Positions 60,581 through 64,000 of a DNA stretch of 64,000 nt are shown piece by piece. The notes under the pieces were generated by a model. It made no database searches and was not told the origin of the DNA. It saw only the letters and a list, made by a program, of their open reading frames with translations. The DNA is from Mesorhizobium sp. ZC-5 (GTDB lineage Bacteria; Pseudomonadota; Alphaproteobacteria; Rhizobiales; Rhizobiaceae), in the NCBI RefSeq assembly GCF_025753855.1, contig NZ_JAOWPT010000002.1, positions 124,001-188,000 of the forward strand. The letters are read 5' to 3'. Numbering within the stretch: position 1 is the stretch's first letter; every line of letters begins with the position of its first letter. Position numbers and translations under genes: made by a program.

Positions 60581-60741
60581 CCCGAATGGTCTAACCGATT
60601 GAAATAGTTAGATCGAAAATAATCGTTTGAATTTTTCTCCGCATGGGCCTAACTGAGCGGCGAAATTCTGGCCGCATCCCTGTTCCATTCTGGCCTAAAC
60701 ACTCTCCTCCGGCGCCGTCATTGCCCGGTCACAGATCATAA

Positions 60742-61725
<984 letters not shown>

Positions 61726-61737
61726 GGACGGCCGCTC

Positions 61738-62931
<1,194 letters not shown>

Positions 62932-62935
62932 GCGA

Positions 62936-63307
62936 GTGCCTCCGCGCAAGATAAACCTCGTCGAAGCGGCGGACCGGACGATCGGGAAGGTCTTCGATCC
63001 TCATGTTGCCGGCGACGTCAACGACAGCCAGGCGAAGGTCGCCAAGTTCGGCGAAGTGTTCGACTGGCATGCGCATGAAAACGAGGACGAGGCATTCCTC
63101 GTCCTGCGCGGAAAAATCGCCATCGATTTTCGCGACGGGCCGGTCGAGCTCGGTGAAGGCGACTTCATCGTGGTGCCGCGCGGCGTAGAGCACCGGCCGC
63201 GTTCGTTGACGCTCGAACCGGTTGTGCTGATGTTCGAGCCGGCGACGACACTCAATACCGGCAACGCCGAAAGCAATCTCACCGTCACAGATTTGAAGCG
63301 GCTTTAG
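62936..63307 (+). CDS. Cupin-domain protein between sucC and sucD
   Basis: The 123-residue protein is a single-domain cupin. [25 protein letters not shown] carries motif 1 (H-x-H-x3-E-like: HAHENEDE) and [16 protein letters not shown] carries motif 2 with the third His. Metal ligands are therefore complete. The start is a GTG at 62936, four bases after the sucC stop; its own stop is eight bases before the sucD ATG. It should be cotranscribed with the suc genes. Its substrate is unknown. Confidence 0.85.
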   Translation: MPPRKINLVEAADRTIGKVFDPHVAGDVNDSQAKVAKFGEVFDWHAHENEDEAFLVLRGKIAIDFRDGPVELGEGDFIVVPRGVEHRPRSLTLEPVVLMFEPATTLNTGNAESNLTVTDLKRL

Positions 63308-63315
63308 GAGCCTCC

Positions 63316-64000
63316 ATGTCCATTCTCGTAGATAAGAACACCAAGGTTCTCGTGCAGGGCCTGACTGGCAAGACCGGCTCTTTCCACACGGAACAGGCCC
63401 TGGCCTATCACGGCACCCAGATGGTTGGCGGCATCCACCCCAAGAAGGGTGGCGAGAAGTGGGACGGCAGCCACCCGCTGCCGATCTTTGCGACCGTCGC
63501 CGAGGGCAAGGCTGCGACAGGGGCGAACGCGTCTGTCGTCTATGTGCCGCCGGCAGGCGCCGCGGCGGCGATCATCGAGGCCATCGAGGCCGAAATCCCG
63601 CTGATCGTCTGCATCACCGAGGGCATCCCGGTGCTCGACATGGTCAAGGTCAAGGCAAAGCTCGACAAGTCTAAGTCGCGGCTGATCGGCCCCAACTGCC
63701 CCGGCGTCGTGACGCCCGACCAGTGCAAGATAGGCATCATGCCCGGCAACATCTTCCGCAAGGGTTCGGTGGGCGTTGTTTCGCGCTCGGGAACGCTTAC
63801 CTATGAGGCAGTGTTGCAGACGACGAACGAAGGCCTCGGCCAGTCGACCGCGGTCGGCATTGGCGGCGACCCGGTCAAGGGCACCGAATTCATCGACATG
63901 CTCGAGATGTTCCTTGCCGACGACGAGACCAAGTCGATCATCATGATCGGCGAGATCGGCGGTTCGGCCGAGGAGGACGCGGCGCAGTTCATCCGCGACG
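63316..64000 (+). CDS. sucD: Succinyl-CoA ligase, alpha subunit (3' end cut by window edge)
   Basis: The first 228 codons of the alpha subunit are present. It begins [21 protein letters not shown], with the CoA-binding loop ([14 protein letters not shown]), then GGIHPKKGG and [22 protein letters not shown], and [15 protein letters not shown]. The catalytic His lies beyond the window end. The start ATG 63316 follows AGGAG. It completes the mdh-sucC-cupin-sucD operon; 2-oxoglutarate dehydrogenase genes normally follow. Confidence 0.97.
   Translation, partial: MSILVDKNTKVLVQGLTGKTGSFHTEQALAYHGTQMVGGIHPKKGGEKWDGSHPLPIFATVAEGKAATGANASVVYVPPAGAAAAIIEAIEAEIPLIVCITEGIPVLDMVKVKAKLDKSKSRLIGPNCPGVVTPDQCKIGIMPGNIFRKGSVGVVSRSGTLTYEAVLQTTNEGLGQSTAVGIGGDPVKGTEFIDMLEMFLADDETKSIIMIGEIGGSAEEDAAQFIRD

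Overview
The window reads as chromosomal housekeeping DNA from a high-GC alphaproteobacterium of the order Hyphomicrobiales, most likely a Mesorhizobium-like member of the Phyllobacteriaceae. The support is a very large 1594-residue NAD-glutamate dehydrogenase, an Omp19-type lipoprotein, an IalB-like protein, the order-typical DUF1127, DUF2794, DUF1223 and DUF1328 proteins, a ccmABCDG cytochrome c cluster, the mdh-sucC-sucD order, and two kinds of dispersed palindromic repeat that I associate with Mesorhizobium genomes. Coding density is high and genes read smoothly on both strands. I see no rRNA, tRNA, insertion sequence, prophage, integrase or CRISPR array. Two genes are cut by the window edges: a UMF1-type transporter at the left and sucD at the right.

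Layout. 1-9.8 kb: MFS transporter (partial), NAD-GDH, AhpD-like peroxidase, LysE exporter, DUF1062 protein, BipA/TypA GTPase. 10-17 kb: a redox-sensor-like adenylate cyclase (six-helix His-rich membrane anchor, 2Fe-2S domain, class III cyclase), an MHS-family transporter with a large inserted domain, a small ribbon-helix-helix protein, a repeat element and oligopeptidase Dcp. 17-24 kb: beta-carbonic anhydrase, OsmC protein, DUF429 protein, pyridoxal kinase, a LemA-TPM-TPM cluster, GNAT acetyltransferase, inorganic pyrophosphatase. 24-33 kb: orphan oligopeptide-binding protein, RlmN, an exported argininosuccinate-lyase-like protein, IalB-like protein, LMW phosphatase overlapping ThpR. 33-39 kb: tesA divergent from ybbA-ybbP, a Bax-inhibitor-1 protein, a phosphinothricin-type acetyltransferase, DUF2794. 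39-49 kb: a possible small RNA, a second repeat copy, DUF1223, aconitase divergent from ccmABCDG with an Irr-like box between them, a BASS transporter and a DUF2332 protein. 49-56 kb: a minus-strand run dapF-mtaB-ftsY-ispZ-PPOX-FMN reductase, plus DUF1328 and an MBL hydrolase. 56-64 kb: exported hypothetical, VOC protein, Omp19-like lipoprotein, zapE, then mdh-sucC-cupin-sucD.

The functional themes are central carbon and nitrogen metabolism (GDH, aconitase, malate dehydrogenase, succinyl-CoA ligase), respiration and heme/iron physiology (ccm genes, aconitase), and membrane biogenesis and division (FtsY, IspZ, ZapE). I found no convincing multi-gene novel defence or mobile system. The most interesting items are single-locus oddities: the exported lyase with an altered active-site motif, the redox cyclase, the transporter insertion, the Irr-like box, the small-RNA candidate and the palindromic repeats that sit on gene ends or inside the ccm operon.
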